From contig NC_087067.1 of assembly GCF_963678635.1 (NCBI RefSeq), forward strand, positions 47,666,001 to 47,730,000: 64,000 nucleotides of DNA, read 5' to 3'. A program made the translations under genes and the position numbers. Positions 1-12,079 of the stretch are shown here, piece after piece. The first letter of the stretch is position 1, and each line of letters begins with the position of its first letter. The DNA is from Symsagittifera roscoffensis (lineage: Eukaryota > Xenacoelomorpha > Acoela > Convolutidae). The notes beneath the pieces are model-generated. The model had not been told where the DNA came from and searched no databases. It was given only the letters and a program-made list of their open reading frames with translations.

Positions 1-3000
1 TTTTTTCCAAAGTATTGCTCGAAACTTCCTTGATTCGATTCTACTTCGTTTTTTTTTGTTAAAGAATAATCAAAATTCATTTAAGCAGTTCAAAATTATA
101 TTCAAAATTTATACGATACCAAACTAATTAAGTCAAATGTAATATGTGAGACTTGTTCAATTTTCTGCTAATTTACTATAAAGATATGTTTGAAACAAGT
201 TTTAATCACATTTATGACCCCAGGTCCGTTTATGAAACAGATTTGGAGGATTTTTCCATTTCAAGTTTCAAAAACTGTATCTGTTTTTAAAAAAAAAAAA
301 ACTGGTGAATGTATACAATTTTCTTATATTCACCTTTGTTTTAAGGTAAGTAACAGCTTTTATAAAGAATTAGGATAGGTTATAGGCTTCCCAATGTGTT
401 CAGATAGGTAATGGTAAGGTTTCAGTGTGAGTGTTAGAGAAATAAAAGAAAAACGTTATTTTTTTAGTTTATTCGCAAAAGTCTCGGCGCTCGTTGTTCC
501 TATCGTTATATGAGTTAAGTTAAATTACGGTAAATTTTTCGAGCAGATTTCCATTAAATTTGCTACATTTTTACCAGAAATTTTACTTTTTCGGTGCTAA
601 TTTTTTTTGCAAAATCTGTTCATTTGGAGTAAAATAATTATATCAGTAATCAAAAATTTGCGTTCAAATTATTATTTTCCTTGAATTGTCAAAAAAATTT
701 AGTACGAAGCTCTGCTGTAGAAATACTTTTAAGTAAAAACAAATATCATTGAGGACTAGAACGGATAAATACATAAAGTTTCAGATTATAAGAAAAGTGT
801 ACACATCCACCAGATTTGTTAAAAACAGATACAGTTTTTGAAACTTGACATAAAAAAGTCCGCCAAGAATGTTTCACATACGGACCTGGGTTGATAATTG
901 TGATAAGATTTTGGATAAAACATGTGTTTATGGTGAGTTAGCAAGAAACTGACCATTTCTCACAGATCACATTTGACCTAAATATTGTACAAGTTTTGAT
1001 TTTACTATGTCACGTTCAAACGAGTTTTGAATAAGCTTTTAGAAAACAAAAATAGAAACGACTCATTGAAATTTTCAACAATTTTTTTGATTCATGGTAA
1101 GTCAATGGTAAGAGTTTCAAAAAGTAGATTTTTAACAAAAAGTACAAAACTTTTCAAAAGAAAACACGATAAAATTTGGTATATTTTGATTTTTATCTAT
1201 TTTATTAGATGGTTTCACTTTTTAAAACAGTGTTTTTATTACCAGAAACTTTGCTGAAACCTAACTGAAACGCAGCTAAAACTTCCGAAGACTCGGAAAA
1301 ATTGTCAAAATTTTAAAACTGATATGTACAAGTCATCAAGTTAGACTCAAGTTTTACGCTCCAGGTCTACTTTGCTGCTAATTTTTTGTCCTAGAGGATA
1401 TCTATGCTGTAAGCAACATCAGTTCTAAACTTTTTAATACCATTTTTAAAATATTGTTGAAAATTTCCATGATTCGACTTTGTTTTGCATTTTTTATTAA
1501 ACATTAAACAAAATTCATTTGAGCAGGTCAAAATTATAATCAAAATATATACAATACCAAAATAATTCAGTCAAGTGTGATTTGTGAGAAATGTTCAATT
1601 TTCTACTAATTTACCATCAACACATTTTGTATCCACACATATAAAATTTTAATAACATTTTCAAAAAACTGTTGAAAATTTCAATGATTCCAATCTATTT
1701 TCGTTTTACTAAATCTTATTCAAAATTCTTTTGAACGGGACAAAGTAAAATTAAAACTTGTACATTAACACAATATTTAGGTCAAATGTGATCTGTGAGA
1801 AATGTTCAGTTTTTTGCTAACTCACTATAAACACATGTTTATCCAAGTTTTCATCACAATTATCACCCCAGTTCCGTACATAAAACAGATTTGGAGGAAC
1901 TTTCTATGTCAAGTTTGGAAAACTAAACCTGTTTTTTAATGAAACTGGTAGATGTGTAAATTTTCATCCGTTTTAGTCGTCATTGCGCCTTGTCATTTCT
2001 AATTGCGCTTTGTAATAATTTATTTTTGACAATTCAAGTAAATTAATAACTTGAACGCAAATTTTTTATTACTGTTTTATAATTTTAGGCTTTGATTAAA
2101 TTTCTGAGAAATAAACAAAACTATCGAAAAGAGACGTTCATAGGATTTCTGTTGGGTGTTGCTTTCTATCGCTATATGAGTTCACAATATGAGGTCACAA
2201 TATGAAAAAAATAAAGTTTTCAAGCAGATCTCAGTTAAATTTATTTTGGAGATAAAATTGATTGGTTATTTGAGACAATTTTTCCACAAAATTGTTTTTT
2301 AGTGCTAATTTTCATGCAAAAACAGTTTCTTTTGGAGGAAAATAGATAGAGCAAAAATCAAAAATCCGCGTCCAAGTTATATATTTAGTCGAGTTGTCAA
2401 AAAACTACTTTAAAGCTCTGCTCATTGAGATAGAACAAGGCTCAAATTATACAATTTTTTACCTAAAATTGATAATTTGGGCAAAATTTTATTGAAACTG
2501 TTTTGAAAACACCCAAATTGGGGGATAGTAGATTAAGCAAAAACCAAAAATGTGATATTTTTGAGTTTGCGGGAAATTAATGTTGAAATTCATATTTCAT
2601 TTTTTATATTTGTGAGTTTCGAGAAAATTGTTCTTGATTTTAGCTTATAAGAATGGTCGCAGAAAGAAACAAAACTTCCGAGTAAAGACACCAATGTGGT
2701 TTTTATCGGGTTTTTGCTCCAATCGTTATATGAGTCAAGTTAGGTTATGGAAAATGTTTCGAGCCGATTTCATTTAAATTTGATTTGGAAACGAAAATGA
2801 TCAAATAATTGCTACATTTTTCCAGTTGTATTGCCTTTTCGATGCTTATTTTTATGCAAAATCTGTTTATTTGGAGTAAATAATTATATCAGTAATCAAA
2901 AATCTGCGTTCAAATTCTTATTTAATTTTCCTTGAATTGTCAAAAAAAACTATTACGAAGCTCTGCTGTAGAAATACTTTTGAGATTAAACAAATATCAT

Positions 3001-5257
3001 TGAGGACTAGAACGGATAAATACGTAAAATTTCAGATTATAAGAAAAGTGTACACATCCACCAGGTTTGTTAAAAACAGATACAGTTTTTGAAACTTGAC
3101 ATAAAAAAGTCCTCCAAGAATGTTTCACATACGGACCTGGGTTGATAATTGTGATAAGAACAAGGAAAAAACATGTGTTTATGGTGAGTTAGCAAAAAAC
3201 TGAACATTTCCTACAGATCACATTTGATCTAAAAATTGTACAAGTTTTGATTTTACGATGTTACGTTCAAACAAATTTTGAATAAGCTTTTAAAAAACGA
3301 AAAAAGAAACGAATCAACGAAATTTTCAACAATATTTTGAAAATGTTTTTAAAATTTTTAGAATTCATGTTGCTAATAGCAAAGATATCCTTTAGGTTAG
3401 AAAACTAGTAGCAAAGTACACCTAGAGAGTAAAATAGTTGTGGATAGATGTTGAGTCTAATTTGATGAATTGTACCTAGCAGTTTTATTTTTTTGACAAT
3501 TTTTCCGAGTCTTCGGAAGTTTTAGCTGCGTTTCAGTTAGGTTTCAGCAAATATCAGGTAACAAGACACTGTTTTAAAAAGTAAAACCATCTAATAAAAT
3601 AGATAAAATATCAAATTATACTAAATTCCATCGTGTTTTGAAGTTTTTTCGAAAAACTTTCAAAATTTCGATAAAAATAAATTTCAATAATTAAGTTTTA
3701 AAATTTTACTACTGAATTATCATGAAACAAAAAAAAACTTATTACAAGAACTTTTTTTCCCAATCTGCAAGTAATTAACAATTGATATTTAAACAATTTC
3801 ATTGCGCGCCGAGATTTTAGCGAAAAAACTAGAAAATACTGTTTTTCTTACTATTCTCTTAAACTCGCACTGAAACCTTACCCTTACCTATCTGAATACA
3901 TTGAGAACCTATAACTTGTCCTATGACATTAGAAAAGCTATTCTCTATCTTAAAACATAGGTGGGTGACCGGATTCTCTGTTCATTATCTTAAAACATGA
4001 TGGTCACCCACCCCATCCCCCACCCTACCTCTGCTCACTCTTCTACTACTGAAAACCAAAAGCCCTTTAACTGCTGTTGTCAACCAACGCTTGAGCAGCC
4101 TTGTCCTTGTATTCAAAGCACAGTTGCTCGAAAGGTAAAATGTCTCTCCTGGCTTTTAGGATGACTATTCTTTCGCATATACAGGAAAATATAACTTCTA
4201 CCATCTTCATATTGGCCTGGTTTTCTTTCTGGGCGACGTGGTCCGCTTAATGACCCAGGCAAACGTTCCATTTATCAAATGGGTAGTCCTCAATCGAAGC
4301 GTCGATCAATCGCCTAGGAGTTTCCTCAGATCCATAACATTCACTGAGAAATCCTGGTTGACGGCAGTACTGGTCGGCATTGATTTTGGTTTCTGTTTTG
4401 CCGCGCTAATGCACCAACACGTCATCTTTCTTGAATGATTTCAAAGCAATCAAACCTAGTAAAAAAAGAGATTCAAATTACTGATTCAAAAAAGAATTTA
4501 GGATTTGATTAAAATTCTTAGAACTAAACAAAAGTCTCGAAAACAGAGGTTCATAAGATTTCTATTGGGTTTTATTTTCTATTGTTATAAAAGTTAGGTG
4601 AAATTATGAAAAAAATAAAATTTTCCAGCAGATCTCCATTAAACTTATTTTGGAGATAAAAATGATTGGTTAATTAGGACAATGTTTCCGCAAAATTTTT
4701 TTTAGTGCTAACTTTTATGCAAAAACAGTTTCTTGGACGAAAGTAGATAAAGCAATAATCGAAAATCCGCGTCCAAGTTTATATTTAGTTGAGTTGTCAA
4801 AAAAACTACTACAAAGCTCTGCTGCAGAAATAATTGTGAGGTATAACAATGCTCATTGAGAAATAACAAGGCTCAAATTATACAATTTTCTACCTATAAT
4901 TGATAATTTGGGCAAAATTTAATGAAATTGTAATAAAAACACCCAAATTGGGAAATGGTAGATTAAGCAAAAACCAAAAATGTGATATATTTGAGTTTGC
5001 GGGAATTTGATGTTAAATTTCATTTTCATTTTTTTTATTTGTGAGTTTCGAGAAATTTGTTCTTGATTTCAGCTTATAAGAATAGTCTCAGAAAGAAACA
5101 AAACTTCCGAGTAAAGACACCAATGAGGTTTTTATCGGGTTTTTGTTCCTATCGTTATATGAGTTAAGTTAAATAACGGAGAATTTTTCGAGCAGATTTC
5201 CTTTTAATTTGATATGGAAGAAATTTGATTCCCTTTTAAATTTCCCTTTTAATACTT
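1..5257. repeat. AT-rich foldback and direct-repeat field
   Basis: No supported gene. The stretch is built of related segments in both orientations. Inverted pairs visible by eye are 200-330 with 800-915, 330-560 with 3730-3960, 1165-1440 with 3355-3635, and 1850-1960 with 3050-3155. Direct copies include 800-915 with 3045-3160, and the segment containing ttcctatcgttatatgag near 495, with versions near 2715 and 5140. Short open frames here are AT-rich and not conserved between copies. The most likely reading is one or more large foldback elements or nested non-autonomous transposons that have been rearranged. No transposase is recognisable. Confidence 0.7.
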
Positions 5258-5284
5258 ACGAGTATTTGAGCTGCTAGATTTTTG

Positions 5285-5830
5285 AACTTGCCGTTAGAAG
5301 AACATGGTTTTTGCTTGAGTATAGCAGCGTTTTGGTATGCATTGTGTTCGCGATGTAATTAAATGCTGAAAGATGTTCCTTTTCACTGTCTTTGTAGTAA
5401 AAGTTACACGGTTGAGCATTACTAATCTTGTCCAACTGGAGGCTTCCCATCTATTTGAAGGGAGAGACATAAAATTATAAAAGTTGAATGAAGTTTTTTA
5501 GTGAAAACTAACCGTATTTAGAGCGTTTTTCTGGCAAACGTTTGGCTTTGGTAACATCCATATGGGGCGGCGAAGTGCTTCTCGACGATTCAACCATTCG
5601 AGCCTCGGTAGTCAGTTTTGTGTAGGCGTTCTTTGATCTAAAAGTAAAAAATACTTGCGCCAAATTGAATTCTGGTACTCTGCCAAGTATGTACAGAAAG
5701 CGAGAAATGGAGAAAATGAGATAATAAGAGCAAGGTACGTGAGAAATTGTGCTTAGTTTTTCACACCTCTTGTTCTTTCGTGCATGGGTGGCGTTTTGGT
5801 TAAACTTGCTACCACGTTTTACAAAAAGAC
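5285..5830 (-). pseudogene. Fragment of unrecognised intron-containing gene, copy 1
   Basis: The minus strand carries short coding-looking blocks separated by stretches with canonical GT...AG ends of about 60 bp. The same layout is seen in 10500-11085 and 14285-14870. The last block reads on the minus strand through short motifs such as LQLDKISNAQPC and DSEKEHLSA. The upstream block in this copy contains an in-frame TGA in one of the two candidate frames, so the copy may be non-functional. I do not recognise the family. The start of the gene was not found, and the flanking upstream sequence switches to another module. Call rests on conservation of the splice sites among three copies, not on a protein match. 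Confidence 0.35.
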
Positions 5831-6089
5831 AAGCTTCGAAGATCAGTGAGAAGAGAGAAATAACTTCCTCGTATAATCATGTGCTTCGTTGTGTTCAATT
5901 CCCTCTTGGTTTTGCGCTTTTCAAATATTCAAGTTCAGGTGTATTCGCGGATATTGGAGACCGACGCATGGTTCGGTTGAGCAAAGAATTCTTGAAGCGC
6001 GTTGTATAGATATCATTAGCCTCCATTGATGGTTTTTCTTATGTGTGTTAACTGTTGTAGTTTGTTCGAATGTGACCTAACATTTTCAA

Positions 6090-6325
6090 AGTAGGGATGT
6101 GAAGAAGACTTTAATGCAACTGAGGTGCTGCCCGCCTTAGATATTGATGTTTTCCATATATATGGAGCTGATGGTTATGAACCAGGAAGAGAGGATTATC
6201 ACTTCAAATCTCCTGATTCTGATAATTCAAGTTATAGAAGAATTGATTGGGAAGAAAATAATTTTCGTTATAATTGCAAAAAAAATCTAAGGTTTACTCG
6301 ATGTGAAACTGTTCACAGAGGATAA
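6090..6325 (+). pseudogene. Exon-like block conserved with 15085-15291
   Basis: A plus-strand open stretch encodes an acidic segment containing LDIDVFHIYGADGYEPGR and SYRRIDWEEN. It is nearly identical at 15085-15291, while the surrounding DNA has drifted more, as expected for former or present coding sequence. A plausible AG acceptor precedes it. The two copies end in different frames after the shared WEEN motif because of a small indel, so at least one is broken. No domain is recognised. Confidence 0.35.
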
Positions 6326-7410
6326 ATTTTCCAAAAAAATTATGAGTAGGCCTGGATTAGCAGTTTTGTTGTATTTGTTCCAGAACTCTTTTGATTTATA
6401 AAATAAGTTTCATGATTCCAAACCGTAGGTCCGATTAGTGTTTTGAGAAATAAAACATTTGCTTTGTAGCAAAGTGTTTTTCTAGTATTTTTTTTTGGTT
6501 TACTGATGACTACGTTGCAAGACAGGAAAGGACCAAATGAAAAAATCAAAACAAATTTGATTTTCAAGAAACTGATAGCACTTCAGCTGAAGTGGGACAT
6601 GTTTATTTATCGTCGATCAAATTAGGTTTTGATTAGGAAGGAAGATGAAAATCTTCTAGGGAAGCAAGAATGACACGAGGAAGTAAAACTGATAAAACTT
6701 TTGCACGGATTTATTTCAATAATTTTTGATGTATTTCGATTTATTTCAGAAAAGCATCACAAAAACTGTAATTACTATACCATTTTTGCGCTAGGTTTTT
6801 TTGGTGAGATAAAGTATTTGCAAGAGAATCACTGAAACGCAAAAATTCGAGCTTCTAAATCAATTAATATTCTAAATTGTTTTTGTTCAGTTTTTAAGGC
6901 CTTGTCGAGACTCTCTGGGCGCCCACGAGAGGTGGGTATAGATCACATAGATTTCTTTTCAGTCTGTTTTCACGCTGTCTACTTTGAACGGATGTGTTTG
7001 TGCTGATATGTAATTTTATTATGATTTTTTTTCTCAAATTTTCTGGGTTCGAAAAGGTGTTCCCGACACTTTGACGTACGTGATGAAAACATTATAATTA
7101 ACAACAGAAGTTATGAAAAAATCAATTGCCAACTGAAAAAACTTCAAGTCTCAACTAAAACACTCAAAATCCATCTCTCTCTCATCTTCTGTGAGATACT
7201 TAGGATTTGTTACGGTAAATGTCCCCACACTCCTCACAGTCCCCCTCCTAGTTTTCTCGTCACTCATTTATGAAGTCGTGGTGTCTTTAGGGAATTAGTA
7301 CGGGACATTATGAAGCCCAAGTGTTTTTGAGCATACGACTTTAATTAGCCTTGTTCGTTTGAACTCTTTTTCGTCAATTTCGTTAGTGTTAGTTTATCCT
7401 TTAGAGAAAA

Positions 7411-7679
7411 TTTTTTTCTATTCTGTTTTGTTTTGCTTTGCATCAATTTTTTGTTGATTACTCCAATTTCCTAATACGGCAAAGTGTTCCATCTTGGGCG
7501 CAAAAATTTTTGAAAATTTTAACGGCTCTCTTGCTACGCCTACTTCTTAGGCGTAGCAAGAGAGCCGTTAAAATTTTCAAATATTTTTGCGATCAAGATG
7601 GAACTTTTGCCGTATTAAGAAATTGGAGTAATCAACAATAAATTGATGCAAAGCAAAACAATACGGATAAAAAAATTTT
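7411..7679. repeat. Near-perfect 270-bp palindrome
   Basis: The two arms of about 130 bp pair almost completely around a 9-nt loop at 7541-7549. The inner arms contain aacggctctcttgctacgcc (7521-7540) and its reverse complement. The collinear place in copy 2 (about 16570-16745) holds only the left arm and a short scar. A diverged single arm also occurs at 49309-49440. Such a perfect foldback could be a non-autonomous element, or an inverted duplication made during replication; a long hairpin RNA would result if transcribed. Confidence 0.85.
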
Positions 7680-7874
7680 ACTTTACGAAACTTTACTCTT
7701 GCTACGCCTACTACACGAAGTAAGGGAAAGAGTTCGAGTAAAACCTAAGTTCTATACTTAGTGTAACTTAATGATATCAAATTATATGTTTTTTGCTACC
7801 ATTTGCAGTTTTTATTCATTTCAATCATAAGTCAGTCAGATTTAACAAAAAGTCAATCAGGTTTAGCAAGGAAA

Positions 7875-8060
7875 ATTCAGGTGCTCAACCGATTCACCTT
7901 TTTCTGGGTTTTCTCAAATCTTGCATCCAAATTTCCTTGTCCGATTCTGTGAATACTCCTACTTCTATTGTCAGTTTCACATGTTATTGGATTTCATTTT
8001 TCAGACACGAGATATCAAAAAGTTTTCCCTGTGAAATGTTTCTTCAAGAAAAAGGCTAGT
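7875..8060 (-). pseudogene. Decayed copy of the 49.6-kb gene, 3' end
   Basis: The sequence tracks the minus-strand exon at 49598-49950: the shared end around gctcaaccgattcac, the stretch with cagtttcacatg, then directly the downstream intron-like sequence near agaaaaaggctagttt. The central part of the exon (about 200 bp) is missing, so no product can be made. A similar remnant, further rearranged by unrelated sequence, lies at about 16900-17215 in copy 2. Both remnants are accompanied by the region with gcaaatagttaccaccttc (8527, 17445), which has its counterpart near 51041 in the parent locus. Confidence 0.5.
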
Positions 8061-9344
8061 TTCGAAACTTATGACACAAAACTTGAAAAACGCTATTTAA
8101 AAAAGACAAAGTTTTTCAAGTTTTGAGGTTTAAGTACTCGCAAAATGTAAACAACTGAAATAAAACCATTTGAGAACAATTGAGTTGCAGTAAAAGTGTT
8201 TTGTGATATTGTCTTACGTATATAAAAAAACATCTGTTAATTTTCAAAAATCAGACAATTTACTTTAGTTTTTTTGCCCTCGATTTTGGGATGGTCTCAT
8301 TACTTCGATATACTCAAAAGTTTTGCTAAATAGTGCTTGCTTCGGCCAAATTAATTGATGGGTATTTCGAAAAATCAAAGTTCCTTACGTTTTTGATTGT
8401 TTTTACAGCTTCTAAAATTCCGTTTACAGATCCTATAATTTACAATCGTTGACTTTTGAAAAGAGTATAAGATAATAAAGAAGATTGGCCAATGACTCAT
8501 TTGAATCATACAGTTAGGTTCTTTATGCAAATAGTTACCACCTTCAATAAAACCAGCTGTGCGAAAAAAAAACAAGTTAGATTTGCAAAATTGCTCCTCA
8601 AGAGAAGATTTGAGTTTTCACTTTTAACTTTCAGTTCGAGTTTTCACTTTTTTGGAGAATATTTGGGCGCTCCACAAGAGGTGGGTCTAAATTGCATTTT
8701 CGTAGCTTTTTTTGGTATAAAGTCTCTTTTTCGCCGGTCTTTTTTTGGCTGGACATCTTTGTGTTTCTTTGTAATTTTTTTATGATTCTGTTTTTGCTCA
8801 ACATTCCTAGGTCTTTATAGATGTTCCCGACACCTTGACACACGTGTCAAAAACCTTACAAACGAAAACAGAAGCATATCAAAAAGTCAATTGTTATATG
8901 AACAAAAAGTCAAGTCTCAATTAAAAACAATTAAAATCAATTCCCAAAAAGACAAATTGAATTACTTTAGCAAGTAGGCCCAGTATTCATTCAGCTAAGT
9001 AGCTTTTTTATAGTCGGGTTTTATTTCACATATTTCAGGTAGACAAGCGTATTGGGTAAAGAGCGATTTATATACAATTTTAAGAACTCTCACTCTCCCT
9101 CTCTCATCTCCTGTGAGGTACGTCGGATTTGGTGCGGTAACTGTCCCCCACACCCCTCACTGTCCCCCTCCTAGTTCTCTCGTCACTCATTTATAAATTC
9201 ATGTTGCCTTTATAGAATTGGTACGGGACAGTATGGAGACCAATTTTTTTTCGAGCCTACAATTTCAATTAGCCTTGTTTGTTTAAACAATTTTTCTTCA
9301 TTGTTGTTAATGTTAAAAAGTCGTTTAAAGAAAAAAAATGTAAT

Positions 9345-9601
9345 TGTTAATGCAATATAGCATTAAAGTTGAAAGTATAGTATAAAATCAGTATATTTGG
9401 TTAGCAATATCAGTTATATAGCCCAACGTATACATACTGCGTTCCGGGGAGTTCGGTGTCGTTTCATTTGAGAATCCTATTTGAGCCTAACCTGACAGAA
9501 CATAAAATGCTGCAATAAACTAAAAGGGTTCAAAATTGGTTTGCAACTGAGTTTCTGTTAATTAAACTGCAAAAACTAATTGTGAAAAAAACACATATAT
9601 C
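9345..9601 (+). mobile_element. Truncated BEL/Pao-type LTR
   Basis: The segment starts with TGTTAATGCAATATAGC and matches the first two thirds of the LTR at 18393-18790 and, in reverse complement, the LTR at 43093-43524. It stops at about 9601, where the tandem module begins. Its left flank (ttaaagaaaaaaaatgtaat) is the same as that of the LTR at 18393, so the two are copies of one insertion duplicated with the surrounding DNA, not two independent insertions. Confidence 0.65.
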
Positions 9602-10422
9602 AATTTTGCTCGATTGTTCGCTAAGCTCATATTGAGAGGAACCATTAAAGGTGCTATGCGATCGCTCAGCGGGAAGAAAGTTGGGGTTTTGTAACAACTA
9701 TCTGACAGAAGAGAAAAAACTGATTAAGGTATGAGCACACAGAAACTTTTTGGGACCAATGTTTTACCGAGGTATGGTGTAGCTACAATACATCTCATTG
9801 AAGGACTTCCTGACATTGATAAGCAATTTTGTTTTGCCAATGACTCTGTTGCAGATGGAAAACTGGAACAACTGAAGTCATTGCGGGAAACTTTGAAAAA
9901 ACTCCGACCGGAGTATGAAAGTTCCCCGAATGCTTCCAAGACTAAGGTTACTGTTTAAACTTGGATGTCAAACTCAAAAAATCAGTTGGATGAACGACTG
10001 AACTTGAAATTTTATCTCCTATTGCTGAGACGCAGCCACAATTTGCTTTTACGAAATGGAAATACATGATGAGAGTGATCAACTGTAGCCAAGATGAAAG
10101 TAAAGGTGCTCTCATCAAACTCGAAAGTAAAACCAGAACAAAGTTTTTGCCCAAGCCGGAGTGTAGAGTATCATCGGAAGACATTGAAAATCTGCGCTGG
10201 CATTTCCGCAAGACTAGGTGGTTTGAACAGGCTCAATCTGAAAAGAAGACGCTCGGAAAATTGAAGACTCCGAGAGACTCTGTAAACCTCCTGTTGAAAA
10301 AAATTTGTCAAGCGTTACTGATTCAGACGGAGTTTCAACTAGACAGAAACGGGCGTCTACTGAAAATCAGAAGGAGAACGAACGACGCGCCGAAAGAAAG
10401 AAAGAAGTTTTTCTTTTACTAG
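9602..10422 (+). pseudogene. Tandem gene module 1, first copy
   Basis: Plus-strand coding-like sequence in two adjoining frames. The first frame (about 9731-9958) contains TNVLPRYGVATIHLIEG and DSVADGKLEQLKSLRET and ends at a stop. The second (10066-10422) contains KYMMRVINCSQDESKGA, VSSEDIENLR and KTPRDSVNLLL. The 5' part (9610-9720) is a decayed version of the exon at 12758-12979. Two more copies lie at about 11215-11800 and 13570-14220, each with its own indels, so the ancestral gene was probably longer and continuous. The protein is charged, without signal peptide or membrane segment, and I do not recognise it. Confidence 0.35.
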
Positions 10423-10499
10423 TAGTTGTTTTTTTACTAATTCATACTTAAGATTATTTGATCTGCTGACGAAAGAGACATGTAAAAATTATCTCACAA

Positions 10500-11085
10500 A
10501 GTTTCCGTTAGAAGAACATGGTTTTGCTTGAGTATAGCAGCGTTTCGGTTTGCATTGTGTTTGCGATGTAATTGAGCGCTGAAAGATGTTCTTTTTCACT
10601 GTCTTTGTAGAAAAAGTTACACGGTTGAGCGTTACTGATCTTGTCCAACTGGAGGCTTCCCAGCTATTTGAAGGTAGAGACATAATATTATAAATGTTGA
10701 CTGAAGTTTTTTAGTGAAAACTAACCGTAGTTAGAGCGTTTATCTTGCGAATGCTTGGCTTTGGGAACATCCATATGGGCGGGGAAGTGTTTCTTGATGT
10801 TTCAATCATTTTAGCCTCGGCAGGCAGTTTTGGGAAGGCGTTCTTTGATATGAGAGTTGAAAGTCTTTGCGCCAAATCAAGTTCTGGTACTCTGCCAAGT
10901 ATGTACAGGAAGCGCGAAATAAGAAAAGGAGATGATAAGAGCAACGTACCAGAGAAATTGACCTTAGTTTTCCACACTTCTTGTTCTTTCGTGCATGGGT
11001 GGCAATCGTTAAAATTGCTACCACGTTTTACAAAAGACAAGCTTCGATGATCAATGAGAAGACAGAAATAAATTTTCCGTATATT
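10500..11085 (-). pseudogene. Fragment of unrecognised intron-containing gene, copy 2
   Basis: Second copy of the minus-strand gene also found at about 5285-5830 and 14285-14870. Two short introns are suggested: about 10892-10949 (58 bp) and about 10664-10725 (62 bp), both with GT...AG ends. The middle exon (10726-10891) reads openly and contains VPELDLAQRLSTL and NAFPKLPAEAKMIE. It joins in frame to a last exon with LQLDKISNAQPC and IANTMQTETLLYS. In this copy the upstream exon is open in a frame with CHPCTKEQEVW, which is stopped in the other two copies. Function unknown. Confidence 0.4.
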
Positions 11086-11214
11086 CATGTGCTTTGTTGT
11101 CGTATGTTTTTTAAAAATCAATGTAGGTTGTGCTAGAAGAAGGTCTACTACAGTTTGAGCTTCGGCCTGTAGCTGAAATGGCAATCGGGCGATAGTAGAA
11201 GACATGCACGTCTC

Positions 11215-11950
11215 CAATGACTCTGTTGCAGATGGAAAACTGGAACAACTGAAGTCATTGCGGAAAACTTTGAAATAACTCCGACCGGAGCATGAAAATT
11301 CCCCGAATGCTTTCAAGACTAAGGTTACTGTTTAAACTTGGATGTCAAACACAAAAACTCATTTGGATCAATGACTGGTCTTGAAATTTTATCTCCTAAT
11401 GCTAACACAATTTGCTTTTACGAAATGGAACTACATGATGAGAGTGATCAACTGTAGCCAGGATGAAACTAAAGGTACTCCCACCAAACTCGAAAAGAAA
11501 ACCAGAACGAATTCTTTGCCGAAGCTGGCAGATAGAGTATCATCGGAATACATTGAAAATCTCGGCTAAAGCTTCCGGCAAAACTAGGTGGTTTGAACAG
11601 AATCAGTCTGAAAAGAAGACGCTCAGAAATATGAAGACTCCGAGAGACTCTGTAAACCTCTTGTTGAGAAAAACTTGTGATAATGATTTAGACGGAGTTA
11701 TAACTAGACAGAAACGGGCAGCTACTGAAATTCAGAAGGAGAACCAACGATGTGCCGAAAGAAAGGAAGATGTTGTGTTGCAGTCGCGGAGAAAAAGATA
11801 TGATAAGAGCAACGAACCAGAGAAATTGAACTTAGTTTTTCACACTTCTTGTTCTTTCGTGCATGGGTGGCATTTATTGAAATTGCTGTCACGTTTTACA
11901 AAAGACAAGCTTCGATGATCAGAGAGAAGTTAGAAATAAATTTTCCGTAT
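11215..11950 (+). pseudogene. Tandem gene module 1, second (partial) copy
   Basis: Repeats the module at 9722-10420 with several indels. The plus-strand frames at 11381-11569 and 11463-11918 overlap and carry INCSQDETKGT and KTPRDSVNLLL. From about 11790 it fuses to a partial copy of the minus-strand gene seen at 10900-11215, including the segment gagcttcggcctgtagctg, which recurs at about 12030. The junction therefore marks a tandem duplication breakpoint near 11790. The apparent 151-aa frame crosses this breakpoint and should not be read as a real protein. Confidence 0.35.
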
Positions 11951-12079
11951 TTTTTAATGCTTTGTTGTGCGTATGTTTTTTTAAATCAATTTAAGTTGTG
12001 CTAGAATAAGGTCTACTAAAATTTGAGCTTCGGCCTGTAGCTGAAATTGCAGTCGGGTGATAGTAGTAGACATGCACGT

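Larger units (their letters stand above)
5285..9601. repeat. Large segmental duplication, copy 1
   Basis: This block is collinear with 14283-18645. The offset is about 8995 bp from 5285 to about 7150, then shifts where copy 1 lacks roughly 155 bp present at 16162-16316. It contains a minus-strand gene fragment (about 5285-5830), an exon-like block on the plus strand (6090-6290), a large palindrome (7411-7679), decayed pieces of the gene found intact at 49.6-50.4 kb, and a truncated BEL LTR at its right end. Segments near 7190, 9105, 16335 and 18145 sharing catctctctctcat show that parts are repeated inside each copy as well. Confidence 0.75.

Noticed and set aside
11463-11918. Continuous 151-codon gene
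   Set aside because: The frame crosses a tandem-duplication breakpoint near 11790 and joins two unrelated modules.
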